Part shown: positions 11,001 to 22,976 of the stretch, one piece after another | Layout: each line of letters starts with the position of its first letter | Numbering within the stretch: position 1 is the stretch's first letter | DNA from: Hemicordylus capensis | Lineage: Eukaryota; Chordata; Lepidosauria; Squamata; Cordylidae | DNA length: 64,000 nucleotides | Assembly: GCF_027244095.1 (NCBI RefSeq) | Contig: NC_069659.1 | Span: 358,603,250 to 358,667,249, forward strand | Direction: 5' to 3' | The notes under the pieces: model-generated | Told to the model about the DNA's origin: nothing | Database searches by the model: none | The model's input: only the letters and a program-made list of their open reading frames with translations | Program-made: the position numbers and the translations under genes

Positions 11001-11421
11001 CACCCCACTGTGGATGAATGGAGGCTGGAGCAACGGTGAGGGAGATGCAGGCCCCCCCCCTTTCCCCATCAGCTTGGTCTCCTGTGAGAGCAAGGGAACT
11101 CCCCCCCCCGCCCCGGCAACACCTTCCTAGCCAGGTGGTGGCTGGCCCAGGCCCAGTCAGTGGAAGCCCATGTCAGGGAGGGCCTGTCCGGGTCCAGGGA
11201 GCCCCCGGGCCTCTTCCTGCTCCCCCAGGGCCATGATGAAGACCCTCCTCCCTCCCTCCCTCCCTCCCTCCCTCCCTCCCAGCTTTGGAGAGGGCAGCGC
11301 TGCTGAGAGGAGTCTTTGCCCCAGCACTGCAAGGGGGGATTCTGGCAGGGAAGCAAACCTGGGGGGCGGGCGGGGGCTCCTCCCAGTCATCTGACTGGCC
11401 ACTGCTGGCACCAGGATGCTG

Positions 11422-11451
11422 GACACACACACACACACACACACACACACC
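11422..11451 (+). repeat. (CA)n microsatellite
   Basis: About 15 CA units. A (TCCC)n tract lies about 150 bp upstream. Confidence 0.95.
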
Positions 11452-12306
11452 CCAATCTGGCCAAGCAGCAGCCGTGCTCCTGCCCGCTTGGGCCTTGCTC
11501 CATGAGGAGAAGGGAGCATCTCTGCTGGGCCCAAGTGTGTGCCTGTCTCCTCGCAGCCTCAGTCCTTCCTGGTGGCTTAGGAAAGGCGCACAGGAGTCCT
11601 TCCCAGAAGTGGACGCCGCGGCCTGAGGGAGACCGCAGCAGACAGACCCCCCCAAGGGATGGAGAAGTATTTACGGCACCCGGGGCTGGACCCCCTCCTC
11701 CTCCTCCTCCTCCTCTCTGCCTCTTCTGGCACCAACAGGCAGCACACTTGGGCTTGCTGGGGAAAGGGGGGCCGCCCCCCACTTCCCCGCCCATTGCAAG
11801 CACGTGCCCCTGGGCTGCTTTCCGTGAGCCTCGGAGAGGCGTCTTCCCCCCGGCCTGGAAGACGGAGGAGCTTGGCTGGCCGGCCCCCAGTGGCCAGAGA
11901 GGGGGCTCCTGTGGGGTCCCAGGCAGGGGTCAAGGGGCAGGGCTGAGCTCCCCTGGGAGCGGGGTGTGTGTGCTTGAGGTGGCCTCTGGGACTCCAAGGC
12001 CTGGCCGGGCTGGCTCTCCTCAGCAGCAGCAGGCCAGCCATGGGAGGAGGGTGTCTCGGTCTGGCCTGGGACCGACCTCATTTCCCCTCCAGCTGACCCC
12101 AGCGATGGGTGGGCTGGGCTGGGCTGTCATGTGCTCCAGTGCTGGGAGAGGCAAGCCCTGGCACAACCCAAGCCCCGGGCTGGGTGCCCAGCAGCCCTCC
12201 CTCCTGGCCGGCCGGTCAGCCTGCCTGCCTGCCTGCCTGCTGGCTGCACACTGGCCTGCTGCCCCCTGAGCAGAGCAGCTCCCTCTGCGCCAGCCCCCCC
12301 CCCCCG

Positions 12307-12332
12307 CCACACACACACACACACACACACAC
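12307..12332 (+). repeat. (CA)n microsatellite
   Basis: About 12 CA units following a poly-C run. Confidence 0.93.
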
Positions 12333-13570
12333 CCCCGGGCAGGCGGTCACGGAAGCCACTTCGCACTCGCCACCGCCACCCTCCTCCTCCTCCTCCTCGG
12401 CCGCCGGCTTCCTCCCGGGCTCCTGAGTGCTTCCATCTGCTGCTGGCTCTGCGCAGCCTTTGATTCCAGGCAGGCGGCTGCAGCCTGGCGCGGCTTGTGG
12501 GAGCCGAGGGGGGCCTCTCCCGGCCCTGGGCTGCTCTGCGGCCAAGGGGGGCTTCTCTCCCGCCCCCGGAGCAGGCCAGGCTGCCTTCTGGCAGGAAATG
12601 AATCGCTCCCAGCTGAGCTCCGGAACAGGAGAGGGCGTGAGAAAGGCGGCCGGCCAGCCCGAGAGCGCCTCTCCGCCACACGAAGCCGCCGCTCTGGCCT
12701 GCTGACAGGCAGCCAGCAGCACTCCCGGGTGGGCGGTCGGACCCGCTCCCTGCAGCTGCCAGTCACCAGCAAGATGGGGCTGGTCCTGCCAGGTGCTGTG
12801 CAGCGTTCAGCAGTATACGGAGGCCTGACCGATGTGCCCCAGGCTTCCCACACACATGCACACACCCTCTAAGCCTGCAAAGAGGGACCGCCCCCCCGCT
12901 GGCTGGCTGGACAGCTAAGGGCACTGCTTTTGGACAAAGCAGCCCTGGCCTTGCAAGCGGGCAGCATGCCAGGGAGAGGGCGGGCAGCCTGGCTGCTCAT
13001 GCAGTTTGCCCTCTGCCCAGAGTGGGGCGAGGAGAGCCTCTGCTGAGCCCATGAGGAGGGAGGGGAGGGGCCTCTGCCCAGCCTCCCAGGCTCCTGCGGT
13101 TGTGGGGAGACTTGTGTTCTGCAAAGCAGCCACAGGTAGTGCACCTGCCTCCAAAGCAGTACTAAGATGAGGAGGGGCAAAGGGGGGGCTTTGTGAAACC
13201 CCTCAGCCCCCCCCCCACGACTTCCTCCAGTCCGTGGCCTCCCTGTAGCTGCCTGAAACAGGAGTCAAGGCCATGGTCCCCACCAGGATGGGGGGGTCTC
13301 TGGGATACCTTGGCTCCCCCTGTCTTTTCTGCACCTCAGCTGGGGCTTTCATCAGGGATCCTTTCTGCCAGGGATCCTTTAGCCAGAGATGTTTGGTCGT
13401 TCACTTATTGGTTTAAAATATTTCTGTACTTCCACTGTGCTTCTGGCCTGCAAATGCACCCGGAATCTGTGCACAAATCCCAAGTCGAAAACCATCCAAA
13501 ATTAATAATTTTTTATAATATCATTTTAAAAAATGTCAGTGATAAAACTAGATATTTCCCAGCCTTACCT

Positions 13571-13881
13571 GGGCGCTTTCCAGACTAGCTGCTCAACAGT
13601 GGCAAAATGCTTCTGTTCAGGCAAATTGCATTCTCAACATAAACAGCAGGGGGAGCCGTCTCGCCGAAATGAACACCCCGAAAAAACAGCAACGTCCTTA
13701 CGACAGATATACGATGTCCTAGCTCTATATCGCAGCGATTAAATTCGCAACCAGGCCCTGGAAATGTGAACGGCACCCTGCTGTCAGTGTAGGGACTGCG
13801 GTGTCACAACGCAGGAAGTGTGGAAGCACCCTTCTGAGATACGATGTGACCCCATTGCAGGGTCCACTCTGGAAAGCGCCC
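13571..13881 (+). mobile_element. Short inverted-repeat DNA element, GGGCGCTTTCC family, copy 1
   Basis: The element is 311 bp with terminal inverted repeats: GGGCGCTTTCCAGACTAG at the left and CTCTGGAAAGCGCCC at the right. It has no coding capacity. The internal order (CAACAGTGGCAAAATGCTTC near the left, GAAGTGTGGAAGCAC near the right) is shared with copies at 22865-23775, 23016-23335 and 62901-63208. It is therefore a non-autonomous MITE-like family. I could not fix the target duplication, so the superfamily is open. Confidence 0.78.
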
Positions 13882-14985
13882 ACGAGATGCTGCCAGCAAC
13901 GGAGTTAGTGACTTTCTGCCTGCAGTGCCGGGGCCCTTCTGCCTCTGCCGGCGGCCCAGTTTCCTGCCCTCCCAGGCAGATGCTCCCCCAACTGGGAGAG
14001 GGAGGGGCCACAGAGCAGATGCTCCTCTGCAGACCTTGGCGGCGGGGGGGCCTCTCTTAGGGGCAGAGGCAGCTGCAGTCCATTGGAAGCCTCTGCACCA
14101 GGCCCCTTCCGAGCCTCCACTGCTGCTTGCGGTGTGGGGGGGTCCCCCTACTTGACTAGCACCGCTTTGCCAGGCAAGCCTTTCCCATCACTGACCTCCC
14201 AGCAGGCCCGGCTGGGTGCAGCTGCCTCAGGCTCTGGGCGGAGGGGACAGGCCCTTGCAGGAGCCTTTGGAGGAGGGCCAGGCAGGCAGACCCTGCAGCC
14301 AGCCATCAGGCTGGGGGCCGAGCTGTGTGCTTGTGTGGAGGGGGGGAGCGTGGCATCCCATCCCTCTGGAATGAGGATTCTACCTGTCGGGCATGGATGT
14401 GCTTGGGCTCATTCTGCTGCCCTGGGAGGCCCTCCCAGGTGTAGGCTGCTCCTCCAGTCCAAAGAGAGGATTCTGTGGACTCCGCTGGAGAGAAAGAGGA
14501 CACTCTTGAGGAACTTCAGCACTCGCTACTGAACAAAGGAGTTCTTCTTGAAGGGGTCTTCCTGGGCCTCTGCGCGTTTGCCAGGGAAGGGAAGAAATGG
14601 CCTTTAGAACTTCCCTTGGATCGGCACGGACTTCCCACCCAACTGCATTCTGCATACCTGACCATCGTTCACACGTCCACAGGACTCACACAGCATTGCA
14701 CTGTGGCTCCTTTGGCCATTGTGGCTGGGAGTTGTAGTCCAACACCACCTGGAGACCCAAGTTTGAGAAGCTTTGCTTTAGAAGGGAGGCCACATGATAT
14801 TGGCCTCCAGCTGCTGCCCACCAGGACTTTCCTCACACATATATCTTCACATTTATTCATGCAGAAAACCTGACTCTTTTTAGAACAGCAGCACAATCAC
14901 TATACGCTGCTCATAAGTGTGCATGGGGCAGCACAACGGAAGTACCCCAAAGCACGCTGTCTTCTGTTGTGGGGTGGATGGGCCA
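13882..14985. other. Intergenic, no gene seen
   Basis: Mostly unique sequence. Bases 14700-14770 contain a short 'gggagttgtagtccaacacc' stretch that looks like a fragment of a common lizard repeat; I cannot name it. Confidence 0.5.
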
Positions 14986-14989
14986 CTTA

Positions 14990-15760
14990 TTTACTTGATT
15001 TGATTTCCATACACTCCTTCCAAAATGGCTCAGGGCAGTTTACATTAAACAAAACTAAAATCAATTAACTATTAAAAGCAAAAACTGCAAAAACAACACC
15101 AAACTATTATTAAAACAATTAAAACAGTTTTTGAAACCCCAGGCCAAACAGAGAGGTCTTGAGGGCTCTCCTGCAGGCCAATAATGAACTCAGATTACGG
15201 ATTTCTGCCGGGAGTGCCTTCCACAGCCCAGGAGCGGCTACAGAGAAGGGCTGCCTCTGAGTTGCCACCAGACGATCCAGTGGCAACTGGAGACGGACTT
15301 CCTCAGATGACCTTAACATGTGGCGGGGATCTTGCAGAAGAAGGCGCTCTCTAAGATAACTCAGACCTAAGCCGTTCAGAGCTTTAAAGGAAATAACCAG
15401 CACTTTGTATTTTGCCAGGAAACATATTGGCAGCCAGTGCAACTGTTTCAAAACAGGCATAATATGGTGTCTCTCTGGGTTGCCCCAGAGACCAATCTGG
15501 CTGATGCATTTTGAACTAACTGAAGTTTCCGATCTACATACAAAGGCAGCCCCACGTAGAGTGCATTGCTTCAACTCCCTGTGCAGCTGAGAGTGGGAAA
15601 GCAACAGTGACCTGCTGTTGTTACAAGGAGCGGGTCTGGAAGTGCCTTCAGAAATTCCCTGGCAGTCATTGTGTAGGGCCAGAGAGCGCCCCAGTCCTGC
15701 ATTCTGGACACTGCAGTTTTCAACTTTTAAATCCAGGTGTTTCAAGGGCATCTTTTGACC
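14990..15760 (-). mobile_element. L2-type LINE, 3' part
   Basis: The minus strand encodes the usual L2/Jockey-group C-terminal tract. It runs from 'VLKQLHWLPICFLAKYK' through 'FKALNGLGLSYLRERL' and 'FSVAAPGLWKALPAEIR' to 'LKTSLFGLG', then a short A-rich 3' end near 15000-15130. No reverse transcriptase core remains, so it is a 5'-truncated copy. Confidence 0.75.
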
Positions 15761-15883
15761 AAGCTAAATCCAGAGTCCTCCTGAGGATAAATGTTTAGAC
15801 AACAGCATGTATAGCTTGACAAATTCAACACTTTATGCCCTATTTTTGCAAAATCCTGAATTTGAACAACATCCATACACGTT

Positions 15884-17883
15884 GGAGACAATAAGGGATG
15901 CAAAAAGAGAGTTTGAGGAGCACATAGCTAGGAGTGTCAAGGGGAATGTCAAAAACTTCTTTAAATATCACAGAAGCAGAAAACTGGCCAGGGAGTTGAC
16001 TGTCGCCTTAGAGATGATGAGGGCGTGAAAGGGATTATTAAGGAGGAGAAGGAGATTGCAGAGAAGCTGAATGAGTTCTTTGAGTCTGTCTTCATGGCGG
16101 AGGACACTGACCATACCCCTGCTCCAGAATGGAGCTTCTCAGGCTTGGAGGCTGAAGAACTGGGCCAATTTGAGGTGACCAGAGAGGCTATTCTAAACTC
16201 TCTTGAACAACTAAAAATTAACAAATTGCCTGGGCCAGATGAAATCCACCCAAGAACTCTGAAGGAACTCAAATGTGAAATTGCTGATCTCCTAGCAAAA
16301 ACATGTAACTTGTCCCTACAATCAGGCTCTGAACCAGAGGACTGGAAACCAGTTGATGTAACTCTGATTTTCACAAAAAGGGATCCAGGGGGGATCCAGG
16401 AAATTACAGGCCAGTTAGCTTAACATCTGTGCCAGGCAAATTGATGGAAAGAATATGTAAGGACAAAATAGTTAAATACATAGAAGAACAGGCCTTGCTG
16501 AAAGAGAACCAGTATTTGGCAAGACTTATCTCATGAACTTTTTGGAGTTCTTTGAGAGTGTCAACAGGCATGTGAATAAAGGTGATCTGGCTGACATAGT
16601 ATAACTGGACTTCCAAAAAGCTTTTGACAAAGTTCCCCACCAAAGGCTCTTGAGTAAACTTAGCAGTCATGGGATAAGGGGGCAGGTTCCTGTTTGGACT
16701 GGTAACTGGTTGAAGGACAAAAAACAGAGGGTAGGAATAAATGGACAGTTTTTACAATGGAAGTAGGTAGGAAGTGGGGTCCCCCAGGGATCTGTACTGG
16801 GACCACTGCTCTTTAGCTTGTTCATAAATGATCTAGAAGTTGGTTTAAGCAGCAAAGTGGCCAAAATTGCAGGTGACACTAAACGACTTAGGGTAGTGAA
16901 ATCCAAAACAGACTGTTCGGAGCTCCAAAAAGATCTCTCCAAACTGGTGGAGCCCGCAACAAATGCACTTCAATGTAAATAAGTGTAAAGTGATGCATAT
17001 TGAGGCCAACCCGCCCCCCGCCCCCGCCGCCACACAACTTCACAGATACACTGATGGGATCTGAGACAGTGACTGACCAGGAGAGAGAGATTGGGGTCTT
17101 GGTGGACAGCTCGTTGAAAGTGTTGACTGAGTGCATGGCTGCTGCGAAAAAGTCAAATTCCATGCTAGGGATCATTAGGAAGGGGATTGAAAATAAAACT
17201 GCTAATATTATAATGCCCTTATACAAAACTATGGTGTGGCCACATTTGAAGTACTCCATACAGTTCTGGACACCGTATCGTAAGAAGGATATTGTGGAAC
17301 TGGGGAAGGTGCAGAAGATGATCAGCCAACCAAGATGATCAGGGGCCTGGAGCACCTTCCTTAGGAGGCCAGGCTACAGCATCTGGGGCTCTTTACCTTG
17401 GAAAAGAGGTGACTAAGGGGGGGACATGATTGAGGTATATAAAATTATGCATGGAGTAGAGAAAGTTGGCAGAGAGAAATTTCCCTCCCTCTCTCACAAC
17501 ACTAGAACCAGGGGTCACCCCATGAAACTGAACGTTGGGCAATTTAGGACCGACAAAAGGAAGTACTTTTTCATACAGTGCATAATTAATCTATGGCATT
17601 CTCTGCCACGGGATGTGGTGATGGCCACCAGTTTGGATGGGCTTAGACAAATTTATGGATGACAGGTCTATCAACGGCTACTAGTCTGTTGGCTGTCGGC
17701 CACCTCCAGCCTCAGAGGCAGGATGCCTCTCCATACCAGTTGCAGGGCAGCCAAGGCAGGAAAGAGGGCAGGCACACACCTCTTGCCTGTGGGCTCCCCA
17801 GAGGCATCTGGTGAGACACTGTGTGGAACAGGGTGCTGGACTAAACAGGCCTGATCCAGCAGGGCTGTTCTGATGTTCTTATG
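15884..17883 (+). mobile_element. CR1 LINE, 5'-truncated, decayed
   Basis: Successive frames give 'REFEEHIARSVKGN', 'AEKLNEFFESVFMAEDT', 'PGPDEIHPRTLKELKCE', a palm remnant 'LDFQKAFDKVPHQRLL', 'SVLGPLLFS' and the C-terminal 'IINLWHSLPRDVV'. It ends in the CR1 3' terminus (ctggactaaacaggcctga ... gttcttatga). The coding frame is broken in several places. Near 17010-17035 a C-rich stretch interrupts the element. Confidence 0.88.
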
Positions 17884-17884
17884 A

Positions 17885-18445
17885 ATTTGCCCAATCTATG
17901 TGAGCAGTGCCTGGAGGAATTTCCTCCCTGCAGAGCGATCATCAGGCCAGCAATCTGCGGGATGGCCCCCACCCGGGGACTTATCTGCAGCAGGATGTTT
18001 ACAGAAGGAGGATCAGGTTGGCTGGGGGGGAGGGGAGGGGGAGTAGGCCCTGGCTTAGGAGGCTTAGGAGGAGGAAGATCCAATTTCTGCAAAGGCGAGG
18101 CGGGGAGGTGCAGGGGCGGGCGGGCAGGCAGGCGGCTACCTGGAATCTCCCATCATTGCCTGGGGATTCTTTCCTAGTTCATCAGAAGTGTCCAGCTGTG
18201 CAGCAGGCCTTTCAGTAGTCTCTCCCCCTCCCCTCCCTGGCCCCCGCTTCACAAAAACACACTTTTTTGTGATCAGTTGTCAAGCAGGGAAGAAAAGACA
18301 GAGAGCAGCAGAAATTGATGCGCTCAACCAGGCTGATGTTGACCTGGCAAAGTTGAGAGTTCCTTGAACCCAATGTTAGGCAAGGCAAGGCCTTAACCAA
18401 GTCTCAGAATGTCTACAAGAGGATAATACTAGAATGTGAACTAGA
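17885..18445. other. Intergenic, no gene seen
   Basis: No exon, RNA gene or clear repeat found. A G-rich stretch lies at 18020-18120. Confidence 0.5.
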
Positions 18446-18661
18446 GGAGAGCTGGTCCTGTGGTAGCAGGCATGATGTATCCCCTTAGCTAAGCAGAATC
18501 CACCCTGGTTGCATATGAAAGAGAGACTCCATGTGTGAGCACTGTAAGATATTCCCCTTGCAGGATGGAGCTGCTCTGGGAAGAGCAGAAGGTTCCAAGT
18601 TCCCTCCCTGGCTGCATCTCCAAGATAGGGCTGAGAGAGATTCCTGCCTGCAACCTTGGAG
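18446..18661 (+). mobile_element. 5S-rRNA-headed SINE, 3' end missing
   Basis: It starts 'ggagagctggtcctgtggta'. At about 18487-18535 comes a 5S-rRNA-like stretch ('agctaagcagaatccaccct', 'ggttgcatatgaaagagaga'). The common body 'gctgagagagattcctgcct' follows. It stops at 'cttggagaa', where a CR1 3' end begins, sharing the letters 'ggagaa' at the join. Confidence 0.8.
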
Positions 18662-19262
18662 AACTGGAAAAGGTGCAGAAGAGGGCAACCAAGATGATCA
18701 GGGGCCTAGAGCACCTTTCTTATGAGGCAAGGCTACAACACCTGCTGGGGCTTTTTAGTTTAGAAAAAAGACAACGGCGAGGAGACATGGTAGAGGTCTA
18801 TAAAATCATGCATGAGAGAGTGGAGAAAGTGGATAGAGAGAAATTCATCTCCCTCTCACATTACACTAGAACCAGGCACCATCCCATGGAATTGATTGCC
18901 AGGAAATTTAGGACCAGCAAACGGAGGTATTTTTTCAAACAACGCATAATCAACTTGTGGAATTCTCTGCCACAAGATGTGGTGACAGCCAACAACCTGG
19001 ATGACTTTAAGAGAGGTTTGGATAACTTCATGGAAGAGAGGTCTATCAACGGCTACTAGTCGGTGGGCTACCTCCAGCCTCAGAGGGAGGATGCCTCTGA
19101 GTACCAGTTGTAGGAGAGTAATAGTAGGAGAGTGGGCATGCCTTCAACTCCTGCCTGCAGGCTTCCAGCAGCGGCATCTGGGGGGCCACTGTGTGAAACA
19201 GGATGCTGGACTAGATGGGTGTCCTTGGGCCTTATCCTGCATGGCTGTTCTTGTGTTCTTAT
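18662..19262 (+). mobile_element. CR1 LINE 3' end
   Basis: The element translates as 'VQKRATKMIRGLEHLSYEA' and on to 'IINLWNSLPQDVVTANNLDD'. It is followed by the CR1 3' UTR and the terminal 'gttcttgtgttcttatga'. The frame is open for about 170 residues, so this copy is fairly young. It is strongly 5'-truncated. Confidence 0.88.
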
Positions 19263-19542
19263 GATTTCATGAGTGTCTCTTTTGGAACTGGCAGCTTTTC
19301 AACCACAGCACCATCTGGTGGGAGAAGGCTCACAGTGCACACGGGATGGGACCAGCTGGTGAGTCAGTAGACGCATAGGCATTTGCTCACATCCTCACCT
19401 CTCTTGCCATTGTCCTTCTCTCCCTTCCCATTGTCTGTTTCAGACTGTAAACTCCTGGGGAGCAGGGACCTACTGGTGCTGCCCATATAATTCATCAAGT
19501 CAACTTTGTGTCCTTGGAATACACACTTCTGGCTTGGTATGC

Positions 19543-20317
19543 TGTAGTGACCAGCCTCCTCTCCCTCTAAGGAGTTAACAGGAAGTGATCCCTTGTCTTG
19601 ACTAACAGGCTGGTGAACTCCAGGATGCAACCAATCAGTACGCCAGGTGAGTGTGACCTAGAGAGCTGTTGCTGGCAATTCTGGGAAGAAGAAAGGAAGT
19701 TTGGTGCTGGAGGAGCAAGGGGACTTGTAGCAAAGGAGTTTCTGCAACAGGATGACTGCAGCTCTTGGAAGATAGAACTGCAGGGGCTTGATTCTCAACA
19801 GGGGTTTGGTGAGTTCAAGGGAAAGGGAAGCCAAGGCTAGTGGCTTCAGAAGTTTAGGGCAGGAGAAAGTGGTTTAGTAAAAATTTGCATTTGAATGTCT
19901 GCTTCTTTGGTGTATGCTTTGCATTTCCTAAATATCTGTTATTTGCAACTAAGTAATTAAGATGTTACTGTATGCTGCCCCATTGTCATTTGGGCTACTG
20001 CTGAAGTATTTTTGTAACCTACTAAGTATTATTAAGTTTATCTAACCAACCAAAAGCCTCAGACAGAACCAGTCTGTAATAATTAAAAAGGACTCTGTAA
20101 CCATTTAAGCATTCTTAAATATAACCTAAAATTGAAGCAGATGACAACCTATTTTTGTAGTAATTGAATAAAGCTGTTTTTTGTTCTTTTCTTTTTACAA
20201 GCCTCTCAGAGCTGGTTTTTAACTCAGGAAAAAGTGGGGGCAGAAAAGTGGATTTCTGGGTGCAAAAGCATCCTCAAGCGCTCAGCAGCTAGCAGTTTTT
20301 CTCATCCTGTGTAGGCA
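19543..20317 (+). mobile_element. Solo LTR of an LTR retrotransposon/ERV
   Basis: The 775-bp block begins TGTAGTGACC and ends TGTAGGCA (TG...CA). It is flanked by an exact 5-bp duplication TATGC (19538-19542 and 20318-20322). A polyadenylation signal GAATAAAG lies near 20167, followed by a T-rich stretch, as in an LTR R region. No internal retroviral genes are present, so it is a fossil left by LTR-LTR recombination. Related longer LTRs lie at 41984-43959 and 42162-43160. Confidence 0.8.
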
Positions 20318-20354
20318 TATGCCTGGAAAGTGTACTGCTCTTTGGGCCAAGAGG

Positions 20355-20545
20355 CACCTTGTTAACGTGGCGATTCTCTTTCTTGAGCAGGGGGAGAGTA
20401 ACTGGCCCTATCCACCCCCAGCACAGTATCCCTTCAGTGGCTGTTGCTGGTGTCTCTCTTGTTTCTTGTTTCTTTTTTAGAATGTGAGCCCCTTGGGAAC
20501 AGGGATCCATCTTATCTTCTTTATATTTAATTCTCTAAGATGTAC
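20355..20545 (+). repeat. Tail family A repeat, front part
   Basis: Shares 'gagcagggggagagtaact', 'cccagcacagtatccct' and 'tgtgagccccttgggaaca' with the copies at 1-195 and 28565-28825. A possible end of the same copy (taagccgctttggaaactt) lies at about 21035-21150, after a minisatellite. Confidence 0.6.
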
Positions 20546-20589
20546 CCATCGCTAATCCCATGAGTGATAGCTCTCACGGCAGTTCAGAG

Positions 20590-20867
20590 AGCTGCCAGAT
20601 AACCACGGAAATGGGTGGGAGGGGAGAAATGGCGGCGGTGGCGGTAGCCAGCTGGCCGGCCAGAAAGTGGTGGTGAGTGGGAGAATAAGCCAGCAGGAGA
20701 GAGAAGAAGCCGGTGCCCCTGCCCAGCCAGCCAACCAGAAAGGGGGGGCAGGCGGGCAAGAATCTGGCTGGTCAGCCAGCCAGAAGGCAGTGGTGGTGGC
20801 GGCGGGGTGTGTGTGTGTGTGTGTGTGACAGAGAAGAAGCTGGCACCTGGCCAGCTAGAAAGAGAAG

Positions 20868-20898
<31 letters not shown>

Positions 20899-21010
20899 GC
20901 CAGAAACTGGCAGAGGGTGGTGGTGGTGGGAGAAGGAGCTGGTGCCCGGCTGGCCAGAAAGTGGTGGGTGGGGGGAGAAGGAGGCAGAGGGCAAGTGGGC
21001 TGGCCCGAGG
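20590..21010 (+). repeat. Degenerate minisatellite (GGCCAGAAAGTGGTGG-type units)
   Basis: Irregular units of about 60-90 bp repeat the order 'ggccagaaagtggtgg', then 'gggagaag', then 'agctggtgccc'. They are interrupted by (GT)n at about 20808-20827 and (GGCT)n at about 20868-20895. It sits between two pieces that look like one tail family A copy. Confidence 0.6.
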
Positions 21011-21034
21011 CACAGATGCTGTGTGTCCAGCCCA

Positions 21035-21150
21035 GCTAGTTTATTTTATTATTTCTCTGTGTAAGCCGCTTTGGAAACTTTTGTTGAAAAGCAATATATA
21101 AATGTTTGTTGCTGTAGTTGTTTAATTCCTTATGTTTGCATAAATAAATA
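21035..21150 (+). repeat. Tail family A repeat, end part
   Basis: Reads 'ttatttctctgtgtaagccg', then 'ctttggaaacttttgttg', then a short A-rich end, matching the end of the copy at 1-195. Confidence 0.55.
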
Positions 21151-21549
21151 AAGGTACCATTTCCGAGGAGGTCCAATCTGTGCGCTGATTCGTCTATGCA
21201 CTCTTTAATTGCTCAAAAGGTTACCAGCCAATTAATCTAATGGTCTCAACGCGGCAGGCAAAGAGACAGGATGGTGTGACTGGAGGCGTCCTCTTCCTCT
21301 ACAGCAGCCGGAGGGATCCTGAGGCCGCCTCTCACTCTGGCAGGAAGGTGCACCTGCTTTCCTAATGAAGCGATCCATGGTGGCAGCCCTGAGCGAGTGG
21401 AAGCTGGATGGGGGCCGTGGGGGCAGGATCTCCCTTCTGTGCTTGCCCTAGAAGTCCTAATATGCCACAGGGTGATTTCTAAAGGGACAAGGACCCAGGG
21501 GCTTTTAGGCTGAAGTGCATCCCTTGGTCTCCGCAGCTCCAGAATGATG

Positions 21550-22060
21550 ACGGCACTCCCCAGTTCTTGGAATTCCAATCAATTAATCAGCTCAAAGACC
21601 CACGATTGGCACCGAGAAGGCCGCCTGCTGCAGGTGTTGCCAGAAGTGGTGCCTCATCATTTATCAGGCTCTCAGTCGATTCACAGATGTAATTTGCCTT
21701 CCAAGCCATTAGCTGACAACTGGTCTTCTTTATTGCAACTGGCAGGGTTCTCCTCCGAGGAGAAGCAATGCCTCCCACCCCCAACTCCCTCAGACGCTCC
21801 AGAAGGGTACTATGGTCAATAGTATCGAAAGCCGCCGAGAGATCCAAAAGGACCAACAGAGTCACATTTCCTCTGTCCATTCCCAATTGGAGATCATCAA
21901 CCAGGGTGAGCAAGGCAGTCTCCACCCCATAGCCCATCCAAAAACCAGTCTGAAATGGGTCTAGATAGTGAGTTTCCCCCAAGACTGCCTGGAGCTTGGA
22001 GGCCATTAGAAGGAGCCCTCAACAAAGCTCCTGGTGATATTTTGGGGAGGCCTGAACGAG
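21550..22060 (-). mobile_element. L2-type LINE reverse transcriptase fragment
   Basis: The minus strand reads 'KLQAVLGETHYLDPFQTGF', 'GYGVETALLTLVDDL', 'VTLLVLLDLSAAFDTIDH' and 'LLERLRELGVGG'. This is the finger-palm part of an L2 reverse transcriptase with its LDLSAAFDTIDH motif. The 3' portion (21590-21760) joins another, unrecognised sequence. Confidence 0.8.
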
Positions 22061-22587
22061 GAGGCCAAGAGAACATCTCTTGTGGAGCTGCTGAGCTTGA
22101 GGGTGCCGCCATCTTGGGAAGGCCTCAGTCTTTAGTCACAGAGCTCCTCCTCCTCTTCCTCCTCCTGTGGCTATGGAGCCTAGTCTCTGCCTGGGTCCTT
22201 GTTGCACCAGAGCCCCAGCCGGCCAAGGCCAAGCAGGAAGGGAGCTGAGCCCAAAGGGTTGGGCTGCCCCCAACTGTCTCCTCTGTCTGGGTGCCAAATG
22301 AGTCACCCTGCCCCACAAAGGCTATGGGCACAGAGGTGGTCTCTGTTAGAGAGCTTGGAGGGGCAGGGGGTTCTTTATCTGCCTCAGCTTCTTATCTACA
22401 GAAGTGCCCAGGTCAGGAGAGAGAGCACTGCTCATTAAGGCTGTCTGGAGACATGGAGTCAAAGTTCTAAATAAAGTCGTTTATTTAGCAAATCCATCAG
22501 GGAGATAGAGAAGGCTTACATGCCTGGCTGCTGGCTACATACAGGAAGAGGGGAAGGGAGAAGAAGGAAGTCCTTTCCTCTCTCCAG
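22061..22587. other. Intergenic, no gene seen
   Basis: No exon or RNA gene recognised in this stretch. Confidence 0.45.
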
Positions 22588-22861
22588 GAGCATTTTCAGA
22601 CAGCAGGCTTTATCCTGAGTTTACTGCAAGGCTTTACTACGAGTTTGAAGCTGACCCAAAAAACCAACACAAAAAGTGGACTTTTTTTTTTTACCCTGGA
22701 TATAAATCAGGTTAGACTCTCATGTTCAATGAAAAACTCAGAATGTGTGTGAAGTGCTCCCCGATAGCAAACAGGGATGTCTGGGTAAATCTGGCCGATG
22801 TGTGAACGTGCACCCTCCATTCTGGAGGAGATCTGAGCGAAAAGGCCTGTGTGAAAAACGG
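22588..22861 (+). mobile_element. hAT-like MITE, TTTTCACACAG family, copy 1
   Basis: Its ends are inverted repeats (ATTTTCAGACAGCAGGCTTT at the left, AAAGGCCTGTGTGAAAAACG at the right). The interior (cccaaaaaaccaacacaaaa ... gtaaatctggccgatgtgtg) is shared with the split copy at 47549-51077. The second copy has an imperfect 8-bp flanking duplication, which suggests a hAT-type family. No coding capacity. Confidence 0.68.
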
Positions 22862-22976
22862 CCAGGGCGCTTTCCAGATTACCCGCTCAACAGTGGCAAA
22901 ATGCTTCAGTTCGGGCAAATCACATTCAAAACATAAACAGCAAAGTGCCCAGCAGGGGGAGCAGTCTCACAAAAAT

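Larger units (their letters stand above)
8060..13565. other. GC-rich intergenic DNA, no gene seen
   Basis: There is no exon with a recognisable domain or splice context. Long open frames here run through CA, CCT and poly-G tracts and overlap on both strands, so they look like composition artefacts. Simple repeats include (GA)n at about 9079-9096, (TCCC)n at about 11248-11280, (CA)n at 11422-11451 and (CA)n at 12307-12332. Confidence 0.6.

Noticed and set aside
11316-12269. 317-residue open frame on the plus strand
   Set aside because: It includes a CA microsatellite read as His-Thr repeats and poly-Pro from C runs; low-complexity artefact.
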